Assembly: GCA_015956445.1 (NCBI GenBank)
Contig: WIUZ02000006.1
Coordinates: 1,674,001-1,738,000 of the forward strand
Direction: 5' to 3'
DNA: 64,000 nucleotides
Source of the DNA: Thelephora terrestris
Taxonomy: Eukaryota > Basidiomycota > Agaricomycetes > Thelephorales > Thelephoraceae
The position numbers and the translations under genes are program-made. The notes below the pieces were generated by a model that had not been told where the DNA came from, ran no database searches, and saw only the letters and a program-made list of their open reading frames with translations. Shown here one piece after another: positions 36,552 through 49,259 of the stretch (its first letter is position 1; each line of letters starts with the position of its first letter).

Positions 36552-38099
36552 ATGCCTCCCCGAGACCCCGCGTTAGACATTCAGCCAAACTTCGAAAGCG
36601 AGGAGTGGAGTATTCCTAGGGTCGCCCTCATTGCCCAAGGGAATTCGGAAGAACAAGCCATCGCCGCGTTGCGAAAATCATGGGAGGACTTCCACCAGAG
36701 AAATCTGGAAGCTTGGGACGAGTACTTACAGCAACAGCAGGGGAACCAGGACAACGAAGGGGAGGACCCCCCCAATCCCATAATTCCCCCGGTCACCGCC
36801 CCCAGCACGATGGAAGAGAGACCCAGCTGGGCCGATCGTCCCACCCCGAGCTTCCTCGACATCCAACCCGCTCACCAGGTTATGAAGAGACTAGAGAAGA
36901 GAGAGTACGTAGAGCTTTGGCATTTCACAGCTCAGGGATGTCGAGATGCAGCTCAGCGGGATCTCGAGGAGCCGGATCAATCCATCAGAGTGATCCCGTC
37001 CAACAAAGGCATGATAGTCAAGGCAGGCTCAACCGGGTCGATCTCGTCGAAAGCGATCAGGGACGAGGACCTCACCTACGACCAATGGTCAGAAGGGAAG
37101 ACGAGGTTACTAAAGTGCATGGAGGGAAACGGATGGACCGCGGAAGAAACCAGAGAGTTAGCGAAGTTTTTCCTCAACTTGGATTTCGACCCTATGCGTT
37201 CGGAAATCAATGGCCTGCAGGCTGTGATGCGTTACCAGGAGAAGGTTCGCCGGGACTGGGTCAAGTCCCTCAAGAACGGCACAGGGTACGCCATAGGAAC
37301 CATAAACAGGAACCTCTTGAACGATTATCACCGGCAGGTGCAGTCAGAGATACAAGCTAGGAACAATGTAAGCCGTTTCACTAACGAGACAGAACCTCTA
37401 CTAATGACCGTTTCCCGTTTCAACTCATTTTTGTCATTGAAAAAATCACTCACCCAAACTGCACCTGCCCCTGCCCTACTGCACCTGCCCCGCACCACGC
37501 CCCGCACCCCGCACCCGCACTTGCACCCGCACCCACACCCGCACCTTGCACCCGTGCCCGAATCACACCATCGCACCACCGCCAATTACCGCACCCGCAC
37601 CCCTCACGAACAGGCTCGACAAGACGAGATCCTAAGTAGACAGGAGGAGATGTTGGATAGGATGCATTCCAGGCCGACTACCAGAACCCGAGAATCGAGA
37701 CTGAGGCGGTATAGATCTTCGCGATCAAGATCTCCTGTCAGACATCCCAACCGCCAGCATCACCGCTCACGATCGCCAGAGGTGGCAAGGAGACAAAATT
37801 TTCGAACCTCAGCGCCGGCCACGCCCCGTTCCAACCGACTCCCAGCATGTCCCATATGTCTGGGCAGACACAAACATCACCCGGCGTCCTGCCAAGCAAC
37901 AAAAATGTGGAACGGTAGCAACGCCCGATGTTCGAGAGCCGCCAATGGAAGGATCCTTAACAATCAGGGCGGAGTCCTCTGCACAGACTGGCAGAGACCA
38001 AATCGATGCACCAACTTCGTCGCGAAGCATCTTCACGAGTGCTCGGGTTGTGGTTCGTCAGAGCACGGGGCCGACTCCTGCCACAACGCCCAACCCTGA
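36552..38099 (+). mobile_element. Gag-like ORF of the YR retroelement
   Basis: An open frame of 515 codons starting MPPRDPALDIQPNF. The middle is a Pro/His-rich stretch of CACCCG-type repeats near 37470-37600, then an Arg/Ser-rich part. The C-terminal end is Cys/His-rich (CPICLGRHKHHPASC, CSGCGSSEHGADSC), compatible with zinc knuckles. It overlaps the start of the RT frame. Confidence 0.7.
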
Positions 38100-38919
38100 G
38101 ATCCGCACTCCCCTCAGAGCAGAAGAATGGAGACGCGCTCTAACAAATGCAGCCATCTTCGACAGATACCCTCAAATCCCCTATTTTATTTCCCACGGCG
38201 CAGACGCCGGAATAGCGCCTATAATTTCCACCTTCATTCCCCCTAATCATCCCTCTATTGCATCCAATCCATCCGTCTTTGAAGAAATTGTAGATATCGA
38301 GTTCGCGAAAGGACGTTACTGGGGCCCGTTCTCCAGGGCCGAGGTCGAACGTATCCTAGGACCGTTTCAGACATCACCACTTTCCCTAATTCCGAAGCCC
38401 GGCAAATTTCGTCTTATCCAGAACCTCTCATATCCCAGGAATGTAATCGGCATAAAATCGATAAATTCATCCATTGAAACTGATCTGTATCCATGCACAT
38501 GGGGAACTTTTTCAACCGTCGCAACGCTCGTCCGATCATTGCCACCGGGCTCATTAGGCGCATGCAGAGACGTCTCGGAAGCCTATAGGATAATTCCACT
38601 AGCCAAAAATCAATGGCCAGGCATCGTGGTTCGCTTGGCAGAGGACAACACATCGAACCCTCGGACGTTCGCCATCAATACGTGCACCAGCTTTGGGAAG
38701 AAATCATCTGGCGGACTTTTCGGTGTATTTGGTGATGCACTCCTGGACATTTTCCGTGCAGCCGGCATCGGCCCATCCCTGAGATGGGTGGATGACTTCA
38801 TATTTTTCCGGCTTCAGCAAGAATTTTTAGCTGACTACAACAAGCTACGAGAGGAGTGGAGGAAGAGCATAGAGCTGAATGGCGGAAAGCAACAGAAGGG
38901 TGGGAGATTCTGGTACAAA
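37945..38919 (+). mobile_element. RT region of the YR retroelement, 5' part
   Basis: Reverse transcriptase landmarks are visible: LSLIPKPGKFRLIQNLSYP, GACRDVSEAYRIIPL and LRWVDDFIFF. The copia insertion separates this part from the rest at 45311. The frame overlaps the Gag-like ORF. Confidence 0.8.
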
Positions 38920-38924
38920 GGCAG
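38920..38924 (+). repeat. Target-site duplication GGCAG, left of copia
   Basis: Repeated at 45306-45310. Confidence 0.9.
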
Positions 38925-39278
38925 TGTTGAGCAGGTAGAGTATATTCTATACTACTACATGGCGTACTCTAGTTCTTACCTGAGAGGGGAGGATATAGTA
39001 GTGCAAGTGGGAGAGAGAGAGAGAGAAGCGATTGATTAATCTATGGACACATGAAGGGTATATATACTATCTACTCTATTAATGTCACATCTATACATTG
39101 TGACTGATGCATGGTCCGTGCGGCGGCTTAAGGCACGCGCGCGTCATACCGATCAATCAGGTCACTGATGTGACACCGATCCTTCGGGTCGCTTATTCAG
39201 CGCTCTCCGGCATCGGCTCTCGCACGAAGCGGTAGAGCCGGTTGACCCGTTGCCGGGCACAGACCTTTCGGTTCAACA
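38925..39278 (-). repeat. 3' LTR of copia (left on the + strand)
   Basis: 354 bp, contains a GA microsatellite (GAGAGAGAGAGAGA) and a TATATATACTATC box. Same sequence as 44952-45305. Confidence 0.95.
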
Positions 39279-39287
39279 CTCCCCCTT
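39279..39287 (-). promoter_or_regulatory. Polypurine tract of copia
   Basis: AAGGGGGAG on the minus strand, directly before the 3' LTR; the usual plus-strand primer site. Confidence 0.7.
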
Positions 39288-39355
39288 ACTAAGTGCAGCT
39301 TCCTGTATAACTTCATTGGTGGGATCTGGACTGTAGTAAGTTTGGAGGTATGTGC

Positions 39356-42300
39356 TCAGAAGAATTCAAGGCCTAAGGCATCTCTAAATTTTCTGAGTTT
39401 GACGACTCCAAGGTTCTTCGTCAGGAGATCCGCGGGATTGTCATCTCCGGGAATGAAATACACTACCACGCGTCCATCATTGATGACCTCGCGAATATAA
39501 TGATAGCGGATGTCGATGTGTTTCGACCTCTTTTCAGTAACCGGGTTTGAGGCGATAAAGATCGATCCTTGGTTGTCTCCGCAGATCGGAATGGCTTTAA
39601 GGTCATAGCCGAGCTCCCCCAGAAGGGTATGTATCCAGACTACTTGGCGGCTACAATCGGAGAGCGCCATGTATTCAGCCTCAGTGGACGATAGCGCAAT
39701 GGTTTTCTGCGCTCTTGAGGTCCATGAGATGAGCCCTTTTGCCATTCGGACAAAGTATCCACTTTGGGATCGTCTCTGAGTGGGGTCTGAAGCCCAGTCT
39801 GAGTCGGTACAGGCTGAGATACCTTCCCGTGAATCTCCGTCGTAGGTTAATCGATATTTGGAAGTCCCGATTAAATAGCGGCAGATATACAGCGCTTTCT
39901 CGACGTGCTCTTTTGATGGGTTTGCAGCATATTGCGCAAGTTTGGTAACCGCAAAGGCGATATCTGGTCGGGTACCCAGCATGAGATATAGTAAGGAACC
40001 AATTATGGTTTGGAACCTGCTTCGTCTTTCCGGGCATGTTACTTCTGTCGACGGAGTCGGCACATACCCGGCCGGGAGAGGGGTTGCTGCGACTTTAGCG
40101 TTTTGCATCCCACATCGCTCAAGGACCGTTTGAAGGTAGGCGCATTGATCTATGGAGATTTTGCTGCCATGTCGGGTGATCCTCATGCGGAGGAAATCGG
40201 TTAGGTCCCCTAAATCCCTAGTTTCCCATATCTTCATAAACTCCCCCTTGAGCTGCTCCGTAAGCGCTGTGTGGGGTCCGGTAAAGATGGCATTGTCTAC
40301 GTAGATTAACGCAATTACAAATCTTCCATCTTTATCCTGGTAGATGAAGATCCCAGCATCTGAGCTCAAGGATTTGAATCCGAGCTTTTCCATGGACCGT
40401 TTCAGGGCTCGCCACCATGCGAGCCCGGCTTGTTTCAGTCCGTAGAGGGCACGCTTTAAGCGGAGAACATGAGTCTCTTTTCCTGGAGCTACGAATCCCT
40501 CTGGTTGTTCCATGTATATTTCCTCGTCGAGTTCGCCGTATAGGTACGCGTTCCGAACATCAAGTCCTTTGAGGACCCATCCTCCGAGGGCGGCCATTGC
40601 AAATATTAGGTGCACTGTCTCGAATCGGACAACGGGGGAGAACACGGCATCGTAGTCCATTCCCTCAACCTGTGAGAAGCCTTTTGCTACTAAGCGGGCT
40701 TTCTTGCGACCATCTGGTTTCTGGTCGAATACCCAGCGGTTTTTGATAACCTTGCGGCCTCGAGGGCGCTCTACCAGGTCGTATACTTTGCGCCTGCGAA
40801 GAGCTTCCAACTCTTCGTTGCAGGCTGTCCTCCATTCCTCGAGCTCTGCCTGTGGTAGTGTGGCGATGTCTCGGTATTTCCATTCTTTTGGAGTTTTTTC
40901 GTTGGCGGTTGGTGAGACGGCTTTCGAAATTAAGAGGTTTTGGAGTTCTACTCCCCCTTCCCGGCATAGCCTAGCCAGAAGGGCGTCAGTGTCTTCCTCA
41001 GGGGTGGTGAATCCGGACGGTTCAACGGACTTCTCAACCTCATCTTCGGATTCTGACGCCGCTTCAGTCTCCTCCTCAGCGGAGGATTCTCTCTCAGGAA
41101 GTGGCTGCGTGCTAGGTCCGGGGACTGCTCCTGAACTTCTCCCGCGCCTAGGTGCTACGGAAAAATCTCCGACAACCTTCTTCCAATCCTTCATACGCCG
41201 GGTAGACTTAATTATCTCTACCGGATGCTTACTACCGTAAACATTGCCGGGCTTGGCCGGTACTTTCCGCTCACGCTGGGGCCTCCGAGTTTTAACGGGT
41301 GACGGAGGCATAATCGTCGGCGGGGCGGGTGGTGCATCCTCAGGGCCGGAATCAGAGCTAGAGCTGGGTGTAGGCGATCTCGGCGGCTCCGAACTGGGCG
41401 CTCTAGATTGTACCGGCGTTTGTGGCCGTGGTGCGGGCTCAATAGTACGTTCCTTGCCTTTTGAGGAAGGCTTGGGGGTAGGTTTGGGACGCGCCGAGGG
41501 TGCTGCGTCATTTTCCTCTTGTCCTCCCGGAAGGGGACACTGGCAGTCACCGTCTTTATGACAGTGATGACTGGGTAGGGGTGGCGCAGTAGATTGCAGC
41601 CGTGTGTTTCGCCGTACACTGGCAGTTGGGCATTTTGGAAAGTGCAACTCATCGAAGGTGGCCTGAGCAGCGGAGAAAATGATATTGCTAGGGCCGCGCA
41701 TAAAGATCCATCCTTTTCCTCCTGGGTGAGTACCCAGGTAGGTCATCAATTCTGATCGGGGCGCGAGCTTGTTTACCCGTACTTCTTCTGGGATGAAGAC
41801 GTAGGCTCCGCAGCCGAAGACCCGAAGGTGATCAATCGAAGGCTTGCTTCCATTTAACAGTTGGAATGGAGTCTGCCAACTTAGGCGACGGTTCGGCGTT
41901 CGATTGTAAACGTGAGTTGCGTGGTCAAGGGCGAATTCCCACCAAGATTGAGGGAGGCAAGCCTGTAACCTCATGGATTCTGCTTTATCCATCAATGTTC
42001 GAATGATCCTTTCCGCGCGACCATTTTGTTGGTGTGCATGCGGGATAGACTGGAGGATCTCAATTCCTTTTTCCTTGAGCATCGTTGTAAAAGCTAGGGA
42101 CGTGTACTCTCCTCCGGCATCGGACATCCATCGGCGTACTCTCTTCTGGTACTTGGTTTCAACCATAGCCAGGAAGTGTCTGGTAGCCACAAGTGCAGCA
42201 TCTTTAGTGCGCAAGTTCATGGTCCAGGCGTGTGAGGTGTAGTCGTCATAGAAAACAATTGAGTACTTGTATTTGCGATAGGATTCGATGGGAAAAGTCT

Positions 42301-44245
42301 TCAGGTCCGAGTGGATCAGCTCAAAAGGGGCGCTTGCTCTGGTGTTGGATGGGGGAAAGGGTTTGTTTGTCATCTTTCCTTGCGCACATCCAGTGCAGAG
42401 GTGCTCTTTCGGGACTTCGACATGAGGAAAATCCTTGACATGTTTCCCAGCCTTTTGGATCACCTCTTTTGAGGGGTGAGCCAGTCGGCGGTGCATGATT
42501 TCAAAATCAGCACTATAAATGGTTTTGATTGTGGCAGCAGTAAGTTGCGCTCCGAGGAAAGTCCTGATGACGTAAATACTGTCATCCTCGGTTCGAGGGT
42601 GGAAGGTAAGAAACTCTGTTTCTTCCTCATAAAGTGAGATTTCGCGAGCACTCCCCCTCGAGAAGAGTCCGCTTTTGAGGAACTGACCAAGGGATAGCAG
42701 TCTATGGGAGATGGTTGGGACATGATAGACAGGACTTAGTCGAACGGCTTTTTCGCTTATGTAGAGGATCACCGTTCCTTTACCAATAATCGTCGTGAAG
42801 CTGGTCGCTGTTCTCAAAGGAATGGACTCAATAGCCTCGTACTCCACGAAGTCGTTTATGTCAAAAGTAAAGTGCCGGGATGCCCCAGAATCGAGCATCC
42901 ACACAGCTTCAGTTTCACTCGGGGCAGACAAGGTAAAACAAATATATTTGAAAGCAACTACTGAAGAATTATGTACATCTTCAGGTGCTGTGGAGTCGTT
43001 AGTTTCGTCACTCAACACTAAATTTGTTTCATACCTTTCGCCAAGGCCAGACGGTCCGGCAACCGACGCAGGGGAGACAACATCCATTTCATTATCCGAC
43101 CATCCCAGGCTCACTTCATCCTCGCCTGGCGGGGTACGCGCCTTTTTGCGGGGGCGAGGATCAACGGTCTGCTCGTAAGAGCGCTCCAGCCTTTTGAGGG
43201 TCTCAATTGAAGGCTTTACGCTTATGCGTGCTGCGAGGTCCCTAGCCTCCTGTACAGAGGGGTAGAAGGAAGGGGCCCCTGTGCCTTGTCGATGGACGGG
43301 GGGATGGCGTATGGGAAAAGCCGCCATGGAGGCAAAACCGTAATCCGAGACCGAGATGTTAGAGCTGGAAGGAATCGGAGGTTGTGGAGGAGGTGGCGCC
43401 TGAGACTCGTCAGTTTGCTGAGCCTGCTGCTGGAATCTTCCTCGACCTCCTCTTTGTCCTCGACGATTTCGTCCTCGGCCTTGGCCCTGGGGCTGGCTCC
43501 CGTCGTGCTGCTGCTGTTGCTGCTGGAAATTTGGGTTTCCAGGGGCGCGCTGTACGTTGGACAACTTCTGTGCTTGTTGTCCGGAGCGACGGGAGCTGGA
43601 TTTCTGTTCCCAGGCCAGTTTGACCATTTTCCTTAGCTCATCGATCTGGACTTTACCGATATCGTCGGCTTGGCAGAGGATCTGGGCAAGGTAATCGTAG
43701 GCAGGGGGCATCCGGGAGAGTATCATCATGGCTTTGATGAAATCTGGGACTGCTGCATTTGCTTCAGCAAGTCGACCAAAGTGGGCCATGATTTTGTCTA
43801 TTGCCGGGATGGGGTCCGCATTTCCGGGGATCTGTACGTCCAGAGCGCTTTTGAACTCTGAGTAGATACCCATTACGCCGGGTTTCCCATATTCCGCATC
43901 GATTGCCTGGTATAAGGCCCAAGCGTCCTCTTCGGACTTATGTTTTGCCTGGATGTCAGGGCTTAGCCTTAGGAATATGTTTCCGAGGGCTTTGGAGTTG
44001 TTTTCCTCCCACGCTTCGAGCGCGTCTTCGTCAATGTCTTCACCGCCCTCCTGTGCCGGAATTTCTTCAGCATCATCGGTGGCAGGGACAGCTGCTATGT
44101 ATGGTCGTACCGTTTTGGTGGGCTTTCCCTTCTTCATCAGTCTCCACTGTCCTTGTGCCATCAAGAAGCTTCTGACGGCAGGGGCCCATCGCTGATAATT
44201 GGGGCCTTCGAGGACGGGGACGAGAGAGGTAAGCTGAGACGACAT
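39356..44245 (-). mobile_element. Copia gag-pol ORF
   Basis: One frame of 1629 codons. Order: UBN2-type Gag with an RG-rich tail; protease (MLDSGASRHF); integrase with zinc part (HRRLAHPS...CTGCAQGK) and core (HSDLKTF, DAGGEYTS, QNGRAERIIRTL); RT (NRWVFDQKPDGRKKARLVAKG, LDVRNAYLYGEL); RNase H (CTDSDWASDPTQRRS, TIALSSTEAEYMAL). Protease, integrase, RT and RNase H in this order define Ty1/copia. Confidence 0.95.
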
Positions 44246-44939
44246 TTTTTTTCTTTGGTTTTGGGGGGGTGGAAGTGCCTACGCCCAAAATAAGAGTCAT
44301 CAGTTAATGAACGCTTCTATGCCAAATGCAATGAAAGAGGGAAGAATTTAGTCTTTTCCCTTTTAAGGATTACTTTAGTGAGAGGTTTATTGCATGTTGC
44401 CTCAGTCCACACCGTCGGCAGATGTTAATCGACTACCCTCCCCTTATGGGGTCTACGAATGTGTGTTGTGCTCAGCTTAGCCAATCACTGTTTCATCCCC
44501 TTTTGGGGTTTTGACTTTTTTGTTCTAGGTCCCCTTCCTGCGCAGTGGATAGGCGAAGGTTTATTGACATGTCTAAAAGAAGTACTGCTTAGGGACGCGA
44601 CGTATGACTCGTCGTGGTCCGCCTTCTTGGGCGCGCTTTGTCATCTCCTCTAGTACGTATCTAATACGCATTCTGAGGTTATCCCCTTTCCCCAAGTCCA
44701 GCGCTCTAAGCTCCTTTGGAGGTGGCGTTTGGTCGATGAGGGTAGGTTCGTTTTCCATATTCTTTTGATGAGGGGTAAGCCTACAAATCAAAAAGAACAT
44801 GGTGAATAGTGCTTTCTAAGCAGGTAGACAGTCAAGCCTGGATAGCGCAGTGGCAGCCACAGAGGGTGCACTAAGGTAAGATCAGAGCCTGTTCACAGCG
44901 CAGCCATAGAGGCGCAGCTTGGAACACAGGGCGTAGCCC

Positions 44940-44951
44940 GGGCTCATAACC
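44940..44951 (-). promoter_or_regulatory. Copia primer-binding site, anticodon arm of initiator tRNA-Met
   Basis: The + strand GGGCTCATAACC directly abuts the 5' LTR. It equals the anticodon stem-loop of initiator tRNA-Met, with CAT as anticodon. Drosophila copia and Ty5 are known to prime from a cut half of this tRNA, not its 3' end. The same logic would apply here. Confidence 0.65.
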
Positions 44952-45305
44952 TGTTGAGCAGGTAGAGTATATTCTATACTACTACATGGCGTACTCTAGT
45001 TCTTACCTGAGAGGGGAGGATATAGTAGTGCAAGTGGGAGAGAGAGAGAGAGAAGCGATTGATTAATCTATGGACACATGAAGGGTATATATACTATCTA
45101 CTCTATTAATGTCACATCTATACATTGTGACTGATGCATGGTCCGTGCGGCGGCTTAAGGCACGCGCGCGTCATACCGATCAATCAGGTCACTGATGTGA
45201 CACCGATCCTTCGGGTCGCTTATTCAGCGCTCTCCGGCATCGGCTCTCGCACGAAGCGGTAGAGCCGGTTGACCCGTTGCCGGGCACAGACCTTTCGGTT
45301 CAACA
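44952..45305 (-). repeat. 5' LTR of copia (right on the + strand)
   Basis: 354 bp, same sequence as 38925-39278; followed by GGCAG. Confidence 0.95.
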
Positions 45306-45310
45306 GGCAG
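45306..45310 (+). repeat. Target-site duplication GGCAG, right of copia
   Basis: Matches 38920-38924. Confidence 0.9.
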
Positions 45311-46457
45311 AGTGCTTCCCGATGATCAGTTTGAAGAATTCGCAGAAGACATGACCGCGCCGCTGCGAAATCTGTCAGGTCAGAGAGACGAGCCGAAAAC
45401 ATCAGAATACGCATACTCGATGGAAGACGTTGACACCATCAGCGCGCGATTGGGCATCCCCTGGGAAAGATCAAAAGACGTCCCGTTTGGGAAGATCGTG
45501 CCATTCATCGGTTTCGACTGGAACCTGGAAAATAAGACGGTCAGTCTTCAGGAGAAGAAGAAGACCAAGTATCGGAGCGCAATCGAGGAATGGAAACGCC
45601 GAAAGGTACACACCTTGGACGACGTCCAAAAATTGTACGGAAAATTGCTGCACACGTGCGCAATCGTTCCCGAAGGGCGCGCGTACCTTACTAATCTGGA
45701 AAAGATGCTCGGGATCTTCCACAACACTCCCCGCAAGCCACGACATCAGCCACGACACACTGAAAGCGACCTCCTCTGGTGGCTTCGCACTCTCAGCCAA
45801 CCCAGTCTAGTACGAGAAGTCCCAGGAATAGGCGAGGTCGTTGATGTCCGAGCTTTCTCGGACGCTAGCTCGAGCCTTGGAATCGGAGTTGTCGTTGGTG
45901 ATCGGTGGAGGGCCTGGGCGCTCAAACCCGGGTGGAACACAGACGAACGAGATATCATGTGGGCAGAAGCCATCGGCATGGAACTCCTGGTCAGAACCAT
46001 TATCAGAGAGGCACCTCAGGGCACGCGGTTCAAAATCTATGGAGACAACCGAGGCATTGTCGAAGGATGGTGGTCGGGCCGGAGCCGTAACCACCAAACG
46101 AACGAAGTCTTCAAGCGAATCCATTCTATTCTCCGTCTATGCGGATGCTCAGTATACACGAAATACGTCCCCAGTGCCGCCAATCCAGCAGATGGACCAT
46201 CGCGCGGCGTCTTACCCAGTCTCGACAAACTTCTTCCCCCAGCTGAGATTCCCCGAGAAATCCAGCAACTGGTATTCCCATTCGACCACCCCAAACACGG
46301 ATTTCAGAGGCGACTCGCCACTCTTCGAAGCTTTCGACCGTGGGAGAAAGTCAGGATTACCCAGGACGAAGCCGAGCGGCGAACCCACGAGGCCGTCTGC
46401 CGCGAATCCCAGGAGTGGGAATTTTTCGAGGCCGAGGACATGTGGCAATACTGTTGA
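45311..46457 (+). mobile_element. RT end and RNase H region of the YR retroelement, 3' part
   Basis: After the copia element: IPFIGFDWNLENKTVSL and LLHTCAIVPEGRAYL match the RT thumb of this group. RNase H landmarks follow: RAFSDASSSLGIG, DIMWAEAIGMELL, KIYGDNRGIVEGW and ANPADGPSRG. Confidence 0.8.
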
Positions 46458-46489
46458 AGTTCAATGCCGAACGACGGCCTCAGCATTGA

Positions 46490-47537
46490 CACGTCCGGGC
46501 GACCTCCTTCCTTACCCAACCAACGTCCCTCTCACACCCTCCGTCCTTCGCCCGGACTGCCTAACCGGTGATCGACTGAGGCTCTGGCGCCCAATTCACT
46601 CCCGAATTGCAGTTGATTCACGTGGACACCCTCTCCCCTTGACCCAAGAGGATTTAGCACGCATTGCAGGGGTCACACTCAACTCCCTACAGGAGTCGAC
46701 TCAGGAGACCTACGGCGCCGGTTTGCTGGCCTTCCACAGGTTCTGTGGGTGGAAGGAGATAGCGGAACACCAGAGAGCCCCAGTCGACAGATTAGTGTTG
46801 CAGAGTTTTATCGCCACCCTCGCCGGGATCTATCGAGCCAACACTATCACCAATTATGTAGCAGCGGTCAGGGCGTGGCACATTATACACGGGGTACCCT
46901 GGAACGTTGGAGGACCTGAAGTAGAATCTCTCCTTAAAGGTGCTAAAACCCTGGCTCCAACCTCTTCGGCTAAACCAAAGAGAGTTCCGATGACGGTGGA
47001 CCACATCGAGAAGCTACATCAACATTTTTCGGACACCGATCCTCTCGATGTGGCCGTCTTCGCGTGTCTCACGTCAGCTTTTTGGTCCACCGCGCGGCTC
47101 GGAGAACTCACTGTACGAACCCTCAAATCCTTTGACCCCATGGTACATGTCAAGAAGTCAAACTTGGGCGAAAAATTGGACAGGAATGGCCTTAGGATGA
47201 CCACAATTCATGTCCCAAGGACGAAATCCAACCCAACGACAGGAGAGGAGCTCTACTGGGCGGAACAAAACGGGCCCAGCGACCCGAAGAGCGCCATGCA
47301 GAAACACCTCGACATCAACAAGCCGGCTGAGAACTTCCATCTCTTCGGATATAAAAGAGATAGGAAGGTGTTTCCCCTAACAAAGAGGGCCTTCCAGTCC
47401 CGCTTAACGACCGCCGCAACCAGCGCAAATCTGCCGCAACTGACAGGCCACTCGATCCGAATTGGATCGACGCTCGAATACCTTCTGCGAGGAATCCCCT
47501 TTGACGTCATGAAAGTCAAAGGGCGTTGGAACAGCGA
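46490..47537 (+). mobile_element. Tyrosine recombinase region of the YR retroelement, 5' part
   Basis: N-terminal SAM-like part (SLQESTQETYGAGLLAFHRFC, NYVAAVRAWHIIHG), the catalytic Arg region (FWSTARLGELT) and the HSIRIGSTLEYL box (H-x-x-R). The foldback element begins directly after the 11-bp TGGAACAGCGA at 47527-47537. Confidence 0.8.
47527..47537 (+). repeat. Left target duplication TGGAACAGCGA of the foldback element
   Basis: Eleven bases repeated at 51968-51978. Confidence 0.8.
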
Positions 47538-47689
47538 GCCCCTTCAGCTATCTTTTCTCCATGGGTCATGGACCATACATCGTGACAATTCTCCATGGGT
47601 CATGGGCCATGCAACGTTGTACAACGTGTTGTACAACCCATGACCCATGGAGAAAAGATACCATTGTACAACCCATGACCCATGGGTAA

Positions 47690-49165
47690 TGGAATAGTAT
47701 CCGTTGCCCATGCCCCATGGGTTGTACAATGGTATCTGTTGCCCATGCCCCATGGGTTGTACAACACTATCCCTTCCCCATGCCTCATGGGTTGTACAAT
47801 GCTATCCTTTCCCCATGGGTCATGGGTTGTACAATGCTATCCTTTCTCCATGGGGCATGGGTTGTACAACACTATCCATTCTCCATGCCCCATGGGTTGT
47901 ACAACACTATCCAGTTCCCATGGGTCATGGGTTGTACAATGCTATCTGTTCCCCATGGGTCATGGGTTGTACAACGCTATCCTTTCTCCATGGGGCATGG
48001 GTTGTACAACACTATCCATTCTCCATGGGGCATGGGTTGTACAACACTATCCAGTTCCCATGGGTCATGGGTTGTCCAATTCCCATGCCCCATGGGTTGT
48101 ACAACACTATCTGTTCCCCATGGGTCATGGGTTGTACAACGCTATCCGTTCCCCATGGGTCATGGGTTGTACAACACTATCCTTTCCCCATGGGGCATGG
48201 GTTGTACAACGCTATCCTTTCTCCATGGGGCATGGGTTGTACAACACTATCCATTCTCCATGCCCCATGGGTTGTACAACACTATCTGTTCCCCATGGGT
48301 CATGGGTTGTACAACGCTATCCATTCTCCATGGGGCATGGGTTGTACAACACTATCCAATTCCCATGCCCCATGGGTTGTACAACGCTATCCGTTCCCCA
48401 TGGGTCATGGGTTGTACAACACTATCCTTTCCCCATGGGTCATGGGTTGTACAACGCTATCCTTTCCCCATGGGTCATGGGTTGTACAACACTATCCTTT
48501 CTCCATGGGGCATGGGTTGTACAACACTATTCTTTCCCCATGGGGCATGGGTTGTACAACACTACCCATTCTCCATGCCCCATGGGTTGTACAACACTAT
48601 CCAATTCCCATGCCCCATGGGTTGTACAACGCTATCCAATTCCCATGCCCATGGGTTGTACAACACTATCTGTTCCCCATGGGTCATGGGTTGTACAACG
48701 CTATCCTTTCTCCATGGGGCATGGGTTGTACAACGCTATCCATTCTCCATGGGGCATGGGTTGTACAACGCTATCCATTTCCCATGGGTCATGGGTTGTA
48801 CAACACTATCCATTCTCCATGGGGCATGGGTTGTACAACACTATCCAGTTCCCATGGGTCATGGGTTGTACAACCCTATCCAATTTCCATGCTCCATGGG
48901 TTGTACACCACTATCTGTTCCCCATGGGGCATGGATTGTACAACACTATCCGTTCCCCATGCCTCATGGGTTGTACAACGCTATCCGTTCCCCATGGGTC
49001 ATGGGTTGTACAACACTATCTGTTCCCCATGGGTTGTACAATGCTATCCTTTCTCCATGGGGCATGGGTTGTACAACACTATTCTTTCCCCATGGGGCAT
49101 GGGTTGTACAACACTACCCATTCTCCATGCCCCATGGGTTGTACAACAGCATCTTGTGCCCATGG
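47690..49165 (+). repeat. Minisatellite, left arm, about 40 copies of a 35-bp unit
   Basis: The unit is CATGGGTTGTACAACACTAT followed by CCNTTCYCCATGGGG. It carries the perfect palindromes GTTGTACAAC and CCATGG. Variation is confined to a few positions (GGGGC/GGGTC/GCCCC before CATGG, CCATT/CCTTT/CCGTT/CTGTT). Because the unit lacks stops in every frame and 35 is not a multiple of three, all three frames stay open for over 500 codons; these are not genes. Confidence 0.9.
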
Positions 49166-49259
49166 GGCATCAGTTGCAGAATGGTGTCCTTTCTCCATGT
49201 CCCATGGATTATATCACTATTCCAGGAAAGGAGATACTTTGTAAATCAACCATTAGCTG

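Larger units (their letters stand above)
38925..45305 (-). mobile_element. Ty1/copia LTR retrotransposon, looks whole and very young
   Basis: Two 354-bp LTRs that I cannot tell apart by eye, TGTTGA...TTCAACA ends, a 5-bp target duplication GGCAG, a primer-binding site, a polypurine tract and one 1629-codon gag-pol frame on the minus strand. Identical LTRs mean recent insertion. It sits inside the RT region of the YR retroelement. Confidence 0.95.
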
